Notes: generated from the letters alone by a model not told the origin. A stretch of DNA of 64,000 nucleotides from Pirellulales bacterium (GCA_033762255.1 JANRLT010000060.1:62001-126000), one strand, 5' to 3'; positions 23,384-33,999 are shown, numbered from the stretch's first letter. Made by a program: numbers and translations.

Positions 23384-24904
23384 GTGGGTCTGATAAAATC
23401 AATAGGGCAGAAAACTCCTGTGTGGCAAAATCTAAAAATCTGGCGTGATAATTCCGTTTTGCGGACAGGGCTCTCCTTTTTCAGGCGGTACAGTCTTTTC
23501 GTTTACTGTGTGTTAGCGTTCATCGCGAGCTTGTTTTCGGTCACGCCCTCACACGCCGTGCAAGCACGATTGCTGTACAAACTGACCGCGCCCGACGCGC
23601 AGCCAGGGGCGCGGTTTGGGGATTCGCTGAGCATCGTGGATGGCGATATCCTGGTAAGCGCGCCAGCGCACGTGGCGTTTCCTTTCGACGCGTTGGGAAA
23701 AGCGTATTTATTCGATGGCCAGAACGGCCAACCCAAATTCGATTTCATTAACCCAATGCCGATCGATCAGGATCGATACGCGGCAGCCATTACGGGAGGG
23801 GATGGAAAAATATTTATTTCCCAGGTTGGACAACAGGAAAGCGTGTATGTTTACAGCACGGCCACTGGCGCGCAATTGGGGCGAATCAACAATCCAGAAA
23901 ATGAAAGCATTGGCTTTGCAAATAGTCTGGCCTACGGCGCGGGGGATTTGCTAGTCGGCGCGCCAAGTTACAGTGGTATACCATTTGTTGCCAATGCGAT
24001 TGGACAAGCATATTTGTATAACACGGCAACAAATACTGCTAGTTATACTCTACCCAATCCCGAACCAAACGATGGAGATTTATTTAGTTTTGGCAAGTCA
24101 GTTTCCATTACAGACAAATTTGTATCTATTGGTGCGTTAAGCGATGATCTGCCTGGATCACCCATATTTACGAATCCAGGTAGAATTTGGCTTTTTGATC
24201 GCCATACAGCATCACTAGTGAAAAGCATTGAAAATCCAAATCCTGAATCAATTTATTTTGATTGGTTTGGATTTAGCCTAGATGCGAACGAATCAGTGGT
24301 ATTGACGGGTGCCAGGAAAGATGGGACCAGTGGAGTCGATGGCTCGGGAACGGCTTATGTTTTTAATGCTCAAAATGGTGCATTACTCCACACACTTTTC
24401 AGCCCACAACCTGAGGACAACGGCGAATTTGGCCGTTCCGTCGCCCTTACGCCCAGCGGCGATATCTTAGTAGGGGCTTGGGGTACATCAGTCTCTGGCA
24501 TTGTGAATGCGGGACACGCTTATCTCTTCGATGGACAAACAGGGCAACTACTCCTTGACATACCCAACCCGGAACCCACCGAGAGCGCGCAATTCGGCTG
24601 GTCGGTGGAAGCCTACGACAATCGGTTGGTCATTGGCGCAAGGTTCGCCGATAGTAACGGTATGCCAGCCACTGGTGCGGTTTATGTGTACGAAATCGTC
24701 CCCGAACCGAGTGTTTACTGGGGTTTAACTTTCATGAGTATTTTGTTTTTTTGGTTTTTTAAGAAAACAAACAATCGTATTTGTTTTTTTGGATTATGTA
24801 AGCTTCAAATAACACTTCGACCACTGACACATTTCAAGGGAGTGAAGCATGAGTATTTTTCGTCGTTTGCGACGGGGTGGCACAGTCCAAGATACACTTT
24901 TTAA
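23384..24904 (+). CDS. Secreted FG-GAP beta-propeller with PEP-CTERM sorting signal
   Basis: The start is uncertain. A GTG at 23384 with GGCGGAG just upstream fits the promoter at 23253-23280, while an ATG at 23270 lies within its -10 element. A signal peptide (RRYSLFVYCVLAFIASLFS) is followed by seven FG-GAP-like blades, each ending in a strand like GKAYLFDGQNG, GQAYLYNTATN or GTAYVFNAQNG. This predicts one seven-bladed propeller. Near the end VPEPS, a hydrophobic helix and KKTNNR form a PEP-CTERM sorting signal, so an exosortase should process it at the cell envelope. Unlike typical members, it continues about 35 residues past the basic cluster. Within that tail a second frame starts at 24849 behind AGGGAG, so the tail may come from a frameshift. 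Confidence 0.75.
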   Translation: MGLIKSIGQKTPVWQNLKIWRDNSVLRTGLSFFRRYSLFVYCVLAFIASLFSVTPSHAVQARLLYKLTAPDAQPGARFGDSLSIVDGDILVSAPAHVAFPFDALGKAYLFDGQNGQPKFDFINPMPIDQDRYAAAITGGDGKIFISQVGQQESVYVYSTATGAQLGRINNPENESIGFANSLAYGAGDLLVGAPSYSGIPFVANAIGQAYLYNTATNTASYTLPNPEPNDGDLFSFGKSVSITDKFVSIGALSDDLPGSPIFTNPGRIWLFDRHTASLVKSIENPNPESIYFDWFGFSLDANESVVLTGARKDGTSGVDGSGTAYVFNAQNGALLHTLFSPQPEDNGEFGRSVALTPSGDILVGAWGTSVSGIVNAGHAYLFDGQTGQLLLDIPNPEPTESAQFGWSVEAYDNRLVIGARFADSNGMPATGAVYVYEIVPEPSVYWGLTFMSILFFWFFKKTNNRICFFGLCKLQITLRPLTHFKGVKHEYFSSFATGWHSPRYTF

Positions 24905-25211
24905 CCAGTCTTTATCCCCACCTTGTCGGTTCCATTTCCTTGTGCTCGATTGCATCCCTTATTAACAACCGAGGGTACCACTGGCATTTTGCCAGTGTGA
25001 TGGTTAAGTGCTTGGCAATTTTTAAGTGTATGGATACGAAGCGGAAAATATTTCCTCAATTAGGTCCTTTTTTGTTTGAACAGCTACAATACTCCACCGC
25101 TACGCGGTTCATTCGTCTGGTGATTTCTTGTCCCGTGGGCTTGCGCCCACGGCTACGATCCTGAGCCGCTACGCGGCTGATGCCTTTTATTATTGACGTC
25201 CCCACTCCCTC
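24905..25211. other. Intergenic region with palindromic REP-like module 3
   Basis: ACCGCTACGCGGT at 25096-25108, CCGTGGGCTTGCGCCCACGG at 25133-25152 and AGCCGCTACGCGGCT at 25164-25178 repeat the plan of the modules at 21656-21738 and 21900-21979. A small hairpin, ACTGGCATTTTGCCAGT, lies near 24980. No gene is supported. Confidence 0.65.
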
Positions 25212-25571
25212 ATGGCCAAATGTGACGAAGGGTATCTCTGCGATGTTTGCGGCCAGGATGTGGCCGAGTTGACCGACAGCGATCTGTACTTGCGGTATGT
25301 GATCGGACTGCTCGATCCCGAGGTCCTGCACACCACGCGGGAGCGGCATATTCGCTGTAATCCAGCGCTCGCGCAATTCATCACGGCGGACGATTTTTTG
25401 CCGCCAGTCGTGGTAACGGGGCAGTTTGATAAGCGGCAGCTCGACGCGGCGTATGTCCGGGTGCAAGAGACCCTGGTCACTCGCGGTTATTTGCGTTTGC
25501 GGGAATTGGCGGGGTTGGAGTTGCCGATAATCGATTATCCGTTGCCGGAGGTTCGGTATAAGACACGGTAA
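25212..25571 (+). CDS. Conserved hypothetical protein with an N-terminal CxxC
   Basis: The 119-residue protein has a cysteine pair near its start (YLCDVCGQD) and two further Cys/His residues (HTTRERHIRCNPALAQFI) that could complete a zinc site. The remainder is helical and strand segments (FDKRQLDAAYVRVQETLV, YLRLRELAGLELPIIDYPL). It looks like a real, intact cytoplasmic protein. No function is known to me. It faces the MFS transporter gene tail to tail. Confidence 0.6.
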   Translation: MAKCDEGYLCDVCGQDVAELTDSDLYLRYVIGLLDPEVLHTTRERHIRCNPALAQFITADDFLPPVVVTGQFDKRQLDAAYVRVQETLVTRGYLRLRELAGLELPIIDYPLPEVRYKTR

Positions 25572-25621
25572 TTGAAGTTGCGTAATCTCAATAGTCGGAT
25601 ACAGAATTCTGGCGAATTCCG

Positions 25622-26950
25622 CTACTTCATTACGCTTTCTTCCGCCGCCAAGGCCGCTTTTCGCCCCGCCGCCACATCCACCCGGCTGGCAATGGCCCAA
25701 CCGATCAATAGCAAAAATAGCAAGCTTAGAATTGCGGGGCGGTATTCGCCGGTAACGTAGAACACCGCGGCAAACAGCCCCGGTCCCAGGAACGCCGCCG
25801 CTTTGCTGGAAAGGCTCATAAAGCCGAAAAATTCGGCCGCGCGCTGCCGGGGTGTCAGCAGGCCCATGATGCCGCGGCTCACCGCCTGGGTCCCCCCCAT
25901 GATAAACGCCAGCGCCACGCCCATGATCCAAAAGTGTGATTTTTCCCGCACAAACCAAGCCCCGGCGATGAGCAACGCCCAGAGCGCCAGGCAAAGCATG
26001 AGCGTGCGCCAGGGACTGACGCGATCCGCCAGCCAGCCAAAGAGGATCGCCCCGGGGACCGCCAAAAATTGTATCAACAGGACCAATTGGATCAGTTCCA
26101 CCGCGGTAAAGCCCAGGTCCGCTTTGGCGAATAGGCTGGCCTGGGAAATGACCGCTTGGATAGCGTCGTTATAAAAGAGATACCCCGCCAAAAAAATCGC
26201 CAAGATGCGAAACTGCGATAGATTGCGCAGGGTGTGCATGACCTGGCCCACCGCCTGTCGCACGGCCGCGCGCCAGGGGAGCGGATCGGATTTTGTGGTT
26301 GCGGAATCCCGTAGCCAGATCATGGCGGGAATGGTAAACACGCTCCACCAGATCCCGAGCAGCACAATCCCCGCGCGCAACGGCCAGGGATCGGGATTTT
26401 TGACCGGATCATAGCCGCCATAGTAAATAATGAGCATGGCGATCAACAGCACCAACCCGCCGCCGACATAACCACAGACAAAGCCCCAGCCGGAAACGCG
26501 GTTCATGGCCTCAGCGGGGGCGATTTCCGGCAAAAAAGCGGAATAAAATCCATAAGCCAATTCAAAACAAAAGACCAGGACCACGTAACAGGCCCAAATG
26601 GCCAGGGGAGATTCGAGCGGGATCACGCCCAGCAGGATGGCGGCGGCGGACCCCAGGAGCGTGGTCTCCGCCAACCAGCGCGATTTGCTGGCGTGCGCGT
26701 CGGCCAAAGCCCCGGCAATGGGTGAGGCGACCGCCGCAAAAAGCGTGGCCAACCCCAAACCCAGGGGGTACATGACGCCGCTCAGGTTGCCCCAGGTCGC
26801 GGCGGGAAAGACATGCTGGCTCAGGTAGAGCGCGATCAGGGTGATATTGATCGTGGAAAACGCGCTATTGGCCCAATCGCAAAGCGCCCAAGCGATGAGG
26901 GGGCGGGGGGAGGAGAATCCGGTCGCAAGCTTGCTCGACGATGATTCCAT
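25622..26950 (-). CDS. MFS transporter, UMF1/Atg22-like family
   Basis: The product has twelve hydrophobic segments. The opening PLIAWALCDWANSAFSTIN matches the conserved A-x-Y-D-W-A-N-S-A-[FY] start of the UMF1 family, related to the yeast vacuolar effluxer Atg22. Later ELAYGFYSAFLPEIA and the WRTLMLCLALWALL segments fit the same family. It is an inner-membrane exporter of unknown substrate. The start at 26950 (MESSSSK) is favoured because the family N-terminus is short; an ATG at 26995 would add 15 residues. The gene is followed upstream by a broken small gene. Confidence 0.85.
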   Translation of the reverse strand: MESSSSKLATGFSSPRPLIAWALCDWANSAFSTINITLIALYLSQHVFPAATWGNLSGVMYPLGLGLATLFAAVASPIAGALADAHASKSRWLAETTLLGSAAAILLGVIPLESPLAIWACYVVLVFCFELAYGFYSAFLPEIAPAEAMNRVSGWGFVCGYVGGGLVLLIAMLIIYYGGYDPVKNPDPWPLRAGIVLLGIWWSVFTIPAMIWLRDSATTKSDPLPWRAAVRQAVGQVMHTLRNLSQFRILAIFLAGYLFYNDAIQAVISQASLFAKADLGFTAVELIQLVLLIQFLAVPGAILFGWLADRVSPWRTLMLCLALWALLIAGAWFVREKSHFWIMGVALAFIMGGTQAVSRGIMGLLTPRQRAAEFFGFMSLSSKAAAFLGPGLFAAVFYVTGEYRPAILSLLFLLLIGWAIASRVDVAAGRKAALAAEESVMK

Positions 26951-27000
26951 TAGGGTGGATGCCTGCAAGCTTACTAATCGCAACACTGACCGCATTTAAT

Positions 27001-27205
27001 CTAAGTGCGTTCCGCGCGCAGTTTCAAGAGCGTCAAGAATTCAGCCAATTCTACCAACCCTTCGGCCTCCTCACGTTCCGCAACTGATAAAGTTTCACCG
27101 GAATCTTGTCGAAACTAATAGGGTTTGTAAACGTGCATTTACCCCTAAGGGTAAGCGAAAGCGATCCAATTCTCCAGGAAGTTCAAATTGGATATTAAGT
27201 GTCAT
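27001..27205 (-). pseudogene. Frameshifted small conserved protein
   Basis: From an ATG at 27205 the frame reads MTLNIQFELPGELDRFRLPL, then GVNARLQTLL, then meets an early stop. One base away, the frame continues as RQDSGETLSVAEREEAEGLV and ELAEFLTLLKLRAERT to a stop at 27001. Together they match a small helical family found in planctomycetes and cyanobacteria, with the pattern G-V-x-x-R-L-Q-x-L-L-D-R-Q-D. The break falls at a TTT run near 27110, so one inserted T, real or a sequencing error, explains it. Such proteins often sit next to toxin-like partners, but none is seen here. Confidence 0.6.
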
Positions 27206-27233
27206 AGAGCACGCTGAGAAAATTCCATTCTAA

Positions 27234-29195
<1,962 letters not shown>

Positions 29196-30299
29196 ATGAC
29201 GACTACCCTATTTCGCGAAGGCGTGCCAACAATCACCCAGGGAGGGCACACCGTTCGTCGCTGTCCGGATGATTTACTGCGCCGCTATCAGAATTTGATA
29301 GACGATCAGCGGATGAATTGGACCGAGCATCATCGCCTCTTACGGCTGCTCGGGGCCGGCGGGCAAGGTCTGGTCTACCTGAGCCAGCGGCGAGGGACGG
29401 ACGGATTTACGCTGCCGGTCGCGCTCAAGATCTTTTCGCCGGAACGGTACGAAGACAGTTCCGCCTACGATGACGCGATGAGGCGTTGTGCGGCGGTGGC
29501 CGCGCGGGTGGCCCAGATTCAGCAGGATAATTTGTTGGATGTGCATAATTGGGTGGATCGCAACCGGATTCGCCTGATGGAAATGGAGTGGATCGATGGC
29601 TACGATTTGAGCCATTTGCTTAGCCGGGCGGTTCTGGACCGGACACAGGAATGCGTACCTCCGGAACGCTGGACGTATTTGAACAACGTCATCGTCACCG
29701 CCGGGCCGATGCAATCGCGATTTAAGCCCGGTATCGCCATCGCGATTGTGCGCGAATGCCTGGCGGCGCTGGCGGCGCTCCATCGCGAAAAAGTCGTGCA
29801 TGGCGATATCAAGCCCGCCAACATCATGCTCAAGCGGACTGGCAATGCGAAAATTGTCGATATTGGTTCGGCAATTATGCTGGATGATCCCCCGGCCAAT
29901 CGAACCTGTACCCCGACTTACTCCGCTCCAGAAGTCCTAGAAGGGGGGGAGTATACCCCCCGGTCGGATTTGGCCAGTCTGGGCTATGTGCTTATCGAAA
30001 TGCTGGCGGGCCGACCGCCATTCGCGGGGATGCATACCTATCGCGAGCTACTAGAGGGGAAGCGTTTTTTGGCCCAACGGCTGCCGCAGTTATTACCAGA
30101 GGAAGTCACGTGCAATGAATTGCTGATGAATTTTTGCCGCGGAATGATTGCCCCGGATCCGAATAAACGGTTTCAAAGCGCCGAAGCGGCCGATATGGTC
30201 AAGGACGGCGCGGCCAGCTTTCACCGGCAGCTAATCGTGGGAGGGCTGGCCAGCGAATATGAAAACGAAATTCGCGTGTGGTTGACGGAGTTGGATTAA
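29196..30299 (+). CDS. Serine/threonine protein kinase, HGD-type
   Basis: The 367-residue protein is a single kinase domain without a membrane segment. It has the glycine-rich loop LLGAGGQGLVYL, the VALKIF lysine, the catalytic loop VVHGDIKPANIML, DIGSAIML in place of the usual DFG, and the activation segment CTPTYSAPEVLEGGEYTPRSDLASLGYVLIEML. Replacement of HRD by HGD and DFG by DIG is known in planctomycete kinases. The metal-binding Asp and catalytic Asp are kept, so it is probably active. The start at 29196 is the first ATG close to the domain. It stands alone, and no partner phosphatase or sensor domain is seen. Confidence 0.88.
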   Translation: MTTTLFREGVPTITQGGHTVRRCPDDLLRRYQNLIDDQRMNWTEHHRLLRLLGAGGQGLVYLSQRRGTDGFTLPVALKIFSPERYEDSSAYDDAMRRCAAVAARVAQIQQDNLLDVHNWVDRNRIRLMEMEWIDGYDLSHLLSRAVLDRTQECVPPERWTYLNNVIVTAGPMQSRFKPGIAIAIVRECLAALAALHREKVVHGDIKPANIMLKRTGNAKIVDIGSAIMLDDPPANRTCTPTYSAPEVLEGGEYTPRSDLASLGYVLIEMLAGRPPFAGMHTYRELLEGKRFLAQRLPQLLPEEVTCNELLMNFCRGMIAPDPNKRFQSAEAADMVKDGAASFHRQLIVGGLASEYENEIRVWLTELD

Positions 30300-30424
30300 C
30301 TGCCACAAAAACTGGTTCGTTGCCTCAAGAATTACAAAGAATGAAAAAATGGTGAGAAGAGCGGAAGTGGACTTTGTCTTTGTTGCATTTCTTGAGGCAA
30401 AAAAAGATTTGCGGCTCTCCTGCA

Positions 30425-31720
30425 TTACCGAATAATCTTAAGTTTCGGCAATTCCGCTTGCAATTTGGCCACCGCTTCGTCGCTGACCTTGCAAAACTTA
30501 ATGCTCAGTTCCTTGAGCTTTTTTAGCTTGCCCAGGGAAGTTAAACCCGCGTCGGTAATTTTATTGGTATCGAGGTAAAGCGATTCCAAATTTGGAAGCT
30601 CGACGATGGTTTTTAGGGCTTCATCACCGGTGCCGGTTTCTTTGATGTCCAAAAACTTCAATTTCTTTAGCGGAGCCAGCTTCTTTAGCCCCTCATCCGT
30701 TACTTTGGTAAGCCATAAATCCAACCGTTCGAGATTGGTCATTTGAGTGATGTATTCCAGGCCCTTATCGGTCGTGCCGGTTTCGGCTAATTCCAGCGTC
30801 TTGAGATTTTTCATTCCCAACAAATGCCGCAAACCGCTGCCGTCGGTTAGCACGCCGCGGGCTTGAAACGTATGAACTTTTTCCAGCGGGGCAAAATGCG
30901 CAAAGCCTTTATCGGTAATTTGGTTTCGTTCAATGTGCAGGATTTCCAGGGTATCGGCGAACTGTGCCAGGTTTTCCAGCCCCTCGTCCGTGACACCAGT
31001 GTCATCCAGCCCGATCTCCTTCAAAACTTTCATGTCCTTTAGATGAATCAGTCCCTTACCGGTAATACTGGGCTGATTCTTGAACTTAAGACTTTTCATC
31101 TTTACCAGTTTGGCCAAATGCGGCAGGCCGTCATCGTTCACAATCAGGCACGCCCGTAGATCCAAAGCCGTCAAATTAGTTAAATCAGCCAGGTGGGCCA
31201 GGCCATCATTGCTGGTGTTGGTATAAAGCAGTCCCAATTTGGTCAGGTTTTTTAATCCAGCCAAATGTTGCAAGCCGTCATTGCTGATGTCCGACCTGCG
31301 TAAGCCCAGGCCGGTGAGTTTGGGAAACTTGGCAAAGTTTGGCATCGCCTCGTCACTGATAGCGCAATTCTCAAACTCGATATCGGCCAACGTGGGGTGC
31401 TTGAGCAAGATGGGCAGCGCCGCATCCGTAATGTCAGGGCCGGTCAATTTGATCCGTTTCAATTTTGTCAGTCCGTCGATGGCCGAGGCCAATTCGGTTA
31501 GATTGACAGGCTCGTCCAGAACGACAATGGAGACGTGCCCCGCGTCATCCAGGGTGATTTTTCCGCGCAGCTTGGTGATCTGGTCGATTGCCGCTTGTTC
31601 TTGCTGGTGTTTCCCCGCGGCGGCGGGAGCGGATTGTGCCGCGAGCGGCGCGCCGCCCCACCACATCAAGCAAATCGCAATCAACCCCTGTAACACTCCC
31701 CCCGAGACTGGCCGCATCAT
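30425..31720 (-). CDS. Secreted leucine-rich repeat protein
   Basis: The start at 31720 has GGGAG about ten bases upstream; ATG codons at 31735 and 31921 are alternatives. A signal peptide (LQGLIAICLMWWGGAPLAA) precedes a helical linker. About twelve leucine-rich repeats of roughly 24 residues follow, such as DEGLKKLAPLKKLKFLDIKE and DAGLTSLGKLKKLKELSIKF, running to the end. They resemble the RI-like LRRs that planctomycetes carry in exported proteins. It probably binds another protein outside the cytoplasm; the ligand is unknown. The region after 31720 has a weak promoter-like pair at 31787-31813. Confidence 0.8.
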   Translation of the reverse strand: MMRPVSGGVLQGLIAICLMWWGGAPLAAQSAPAAAGKHQQEQAAIDQITKLRGKITLDDAGHVSIVVLDEPVNLTELASAIDGLTKLKRIKLTGPDITDAALPILLKHPTLADIEFENCAISDEAMPNFAKFPKLTGLGLRRSDISNDGLQHLAGLKNLTKLGLLYTNTSNDGLAHLADLTNLTALDLRACLIVNDDGLPHLAKLVKMKSLKFKNQPSITGKGLIHLKDMKVLKEIGLDDTGVTDEGLENLAQFADTLEILHIERNQITDKGFAHFAPLEKVHTFQARGVLTDGSGLRHLLGMKNLKTLELAETGTTDKGLEYITQMTNLERLDLWLTKVTDEGLKKLAPLKKLKFLDIKETGTGDEALKTIVELPNLESLYLDTNKITDAGLTSLGKLKKLKELSIKFCKVSDEAVAKLQAELPKLKIIR

Positions 31721-31786
31721 AAGTCGCTCCCGCATGCACGATGATCGCCCACGGACACTCGCCGCGAGCAGAATTATTACATTCAG

Positions 31787-31813
31787 ATTATAAGACGCGG
31801 CCCCCCCTTGCAA
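31787..31813 (-). promoter_or_regulatory. Weak promoter candidate of the LRR gene
   Basis: TTGCAA at 31813-31808 and a perfect TATAAT at 31792-31787 are only 15 bases apart on the minus strand. Confidence 0.3.
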
Positions 31814-31853
31814 ATGGCCACATTCCCCTTGGTCCGCGAAAAGGCCGGAATCA

Positions 31854-31909
31854 ACAAAAAACTCCGCCACCGGCAGGCGGCCAAGTTGACCGTTGCGGGG
31901 GGCGGAGTT
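31854..31909 (-). terminator. Intrinsic terminator of the small heat-shock gene
   Basis: On the minus strand AACTCCGCC and GGCGGAGTT pair as long arms around a GC-rich loop, followed by a run of T. It lies about 60 bases after the stop of the gene at 31971-32438. Confidence 0.75.
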
Positions 31910-31970
31910 CACGCTAGACATGCTGAGTCAATGCAAAACCAAAACGCGTTGCGTTTTAAGTTGACATTGC

Positions 31971-32438
31971 TTAGTTGACCTTGACTGAAACCTTTTTGGG
32001 TTGAGCGGCCGGGACCTTTGGCAGTTTGATTACCAGGACACCGTGGGAAAACTCCGCTGAAATGGCGTCTGTATCCAGATTTTCCGGCAAAGTGACGGTA
32101 CGCGAAAACTTGCCATATCGGGTTTCCTTGTGATGAAAACCGTTCTCTTCTTTTTGCCAGGTTTCTTTCTTTTCGCCGACCAGGGTCAAATGATCGCCAT
32201 GCACGCTAATGTCGATTTCCTCGGGCTTTACGCCGGGGAGTTCCGCGCGAATGGAGACTTCTTTGTCGGTTTCGGCCAGATCGAGAGCCGGTTGCCAGCC
32301 CCCTGTCAGATTTTCCTGTAGGTTACCCAGGGGATCACGAATAAAGGTATCAAACAGACGATTCATCTCGGACCGCAGGCCAGGCAGGGCAAAGTATTCA
32401 TCTCGTCCCTGACTACCACGAACTTTGAGCGCAAGCAT
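31971..32438 (-). CDS. Small heat shock protein (Hsp20/alpha-crystallin)
   Basis: The 155-residue protein has a short N-terminal region and an alpha-crystallin domain from about residue 48. The conserved SIRAELPGVKPEEIDISVHGD strand pair, HKETRYGKFSRTVTLPENLD and the A-x-[FY]-x-x-G-V-L-x-[IV]-x-[LI]-P-K motif as AEFSHGVLVIKLPK are all present. It is an ATP-independent holdase that binds unfolding proteins in the cytoplasm. The start has a strong AGAGGAGG site. A sigma-32-like promoter is placed at 32483-32513. Confidence 0.93.
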   Translation of the reverse strand: MLALKVRGSQGRDEYFALPGLRSEMNRLFDTFIRDPLGNLQENLTGGWQPALDLAETDKEVSIRAELPGVKPEEIDISVHGDHLTLVGEKKETWQKEENGFHHKETRYGKFSRTVTLPENLDTDAISAEFSHGVLVIKLPKVPAAQPKKVSVKVN

Positions 32439-32891
32439 GATTTGAACCTCCTCTAAAACAGGTTATGTCCCTGACATCAGCCAGGGGGTGATTTGATTCT
32501 GTGGTGTTTCAAGTGGAGAGGTACTGCAGTTTCTCATGAAAATGGGAAAGCATAAATCATGCCAAACAAAATATGTGCTGTTTCGGTTGGTTGTAAGTCT
32601 ATTGATTGTAATGTTTTATGGAAAATGTGCTGCGAATTTCCAGACGGCGTTGACTGCCAAGATGGCAGTGGTGGCGAAATTTTTTTCTGAGGCATTCGTA
32701 ACGGCGAGCCAGCTTGTAAATTTAGCTGTTTTCGGTGGTTGTGGAGGATTGTCTAAGAATTTATAATTTCTAGTCACTTTATTTATGAAAAAAACCGCTC
32801 CCGTCTGTTATTGAACTGGGTTTTTTCATGAAAACCGGCGATACAAAATAGTCGGGCAACTGGAAAAATTGCTGTATTTTCTGGGATTTCC
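32439..32891. other. Divergent intergenic region between hsp20 and the fatty-acid-like cluster
   Basis: No convincing gene is seen. A 76-codon open frame at 32536 has no site or family support. An A/T-armed hairpin (AAAAAACC and GGTTTTTT) lies at about 32788-32830. Confidence 0.45.
32483..32513 (-). promoter_or_regulatory. Sigma-32-like heat shock promoter of hsp20
   Basis: On the minus strand CTTGAAA (32513-32507) and CACCCCCT (32490-32483) are 16 bases apart. This fits the CTTGAAA / CCCCATnT heat-shock consensus well in the -35 element and partly in the -10. It lies about 45 bases before the gene. Confidence 0.5.
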
Positions 32892-33395
32892 ATGCGTTTT
32901 ACGCTCATTGATCAAATCGTCAGCCTGGAACCCGGCCAGCGCATCACGGCGATAAAGAATCTTAGCTTGGCTGAGGAATATTTGGCGGACCACTTTCCGC
33001 AGTTTCCGGTAATGCCCGGCGTCTTTATGCTAGAGTCCCTCACGCAAAGCGCGGCTTGGTTGATTCGTGCCAGCGAGAATTTTGCCCATGCGATTGTAAC
33101 CTTGTCCGAAGCCCGCAACGTCAAATACGCGGATTTTGTCAGCCCGGGGCAAACCCTGGTGGTCACAGCCGAAATTCTTTCCCAAGATGATCGCCAGACC
33201 AAGGTGAAAGCCCAGGGGACAGTGAATGGGACGATCAACGTAAGCGCGCGGCTAGTCCTAGAACGATATAATCAAGCCGACGATCAGCCCTCCCTGGCGG
33301 GTAATGATCGGCAGGTAATTCGGATGATGCGGGAATTGTACGAGGTTTTGTATCGTCCGGGCCATGCCTGGCAGGAAAGCAACTCCCCCGTTTAG
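32892..33395 (+). CDS. FabZ-like 3-hydroxyacyl-ACP dehydratase (copy 1 of the cluster)
   Basis: The 167-residue protein has the hot-dog dehydratase motif DHFPQFPVMPGVFMLESLTQ, with the catalytic His and Glu of FabZ at about residues 37 and 51. Strands such as VSPGQTLVVTAEI and TKVKAQGTV follow. FabZ removes water from 3-hydroxyacyl chains bound to acyl carrier protein. The C-terminus is about 20 residues longer than a standard FabZ. It begins a run of four genes on the same strand with an acyl carrier protein, a second dehydratase and a ketoacyl synthase. It is more likely part of a special lipid pathway than the housekeeping FabZ. Confidence 0.85.
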   Translation: MRFTLIDQIVSLEPGQRITAIKNLSLAEEYLADHFPQFPVMPGVFMLESLTQSAAWLIRASENFAHAIVTLSEARNVKYADFVSPGQTLVVTAEILSQDDRQTKVKAQGTVNGTINVSARLVLERYNQADDQPSLAGNDRQVIRMMRELYEVLYRPGHAWQESNSPV

Positions 33396-33538
33396 CGAGT
33401 TTTACCACGATTTACCGCTAATTCCGTCCTCCCAAAAGGACTAAGCCAGAGACATCTGGTTGAAATTCGCGGATATTGTTACATTAACAGCCATCGAATT
33501 GGAAAATTTTGCATGTTTTTTCTGGGAGCATGTTGACG

Positions 33539-33922
33539 ATGCCGTCCGAAGCCGAAGTCTTTGAAAAAGTCAAAACCTGTCTGGTCGATGCCCTTAGCGT
33601 GGATGACGACGAAGTCACCCCCACGGCATCCATCATGGGGGATTTGGGCGCGGAATCGATCGACTGGCTGGACATCGTGTTTAAGCTGGAAAAAGCGTTC
33701 GGGATCAAGATTTCGCAAAGCGAATTGTCACCCGAGGACATCTTGACCAGCGCGGAATACGTCCAAGACGGCAAAGTGAACGCCGCGGGATTGGCAAAGT
33801 TAAAAGAGCGGATGCCTTTCTTGGACCTGGACAAATTTGTGGCTAATCCCGCCGTGAATCAGTTTTCACAATTGTTGACCGTTCAGGACATGGTGCGGTT
33901 TGTGATGTCCAAGGTAGGCTAA
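33539..33922 (+). CDS. Acyl carrier protein with a large internal insertion
   Basis: The phosphopantetheine attachment site is Ser40 in DLGAESIDWLDIVFKLEKAF, which matches the D-S-L motif with E-S-I. The first helices (residues 3-60) and a last helix (LLTVQDMVRFVMS) align with normal ACPs of about 78 residues. Between them lie about 45 extra residues (SPEDILTSAEYVQDGKVN and AKLKERMPFLDLDKF), which make the product 127 residues. The insertion replaces the short helix III region and may recognise special partners. GGGAG lies 10 bases before the ATG at 33539; an ATG at 33530 is also in frame. Confidence 0.8.
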   Translation: MPSEAEVFEKVKTCLVDALSVDDDEVTPTASIMGDLGAESIDWLDIVFKLEKAFGIKISQSELSPEDILTSAEYVQDGKVNAAGLAKLKERMPFLDLDKFVANPAVNQFSQLLTVQDMVRFVMSKVG

Positions 33923-33999
33923 GAACAATCTGGTGGTTTTTAGGCTCGGGCCCAACTTCCAGCGTGGTCTAGCGGTTACTTTATTTGGTGATAGGGCCC

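Noticed and set aside
32536-32766. 76-codon frame between hsp20 and the dehydratase gene
   Set aside because: It has no ribosome site and no recognisable domain, and its composition follows the AT-rich spacer.
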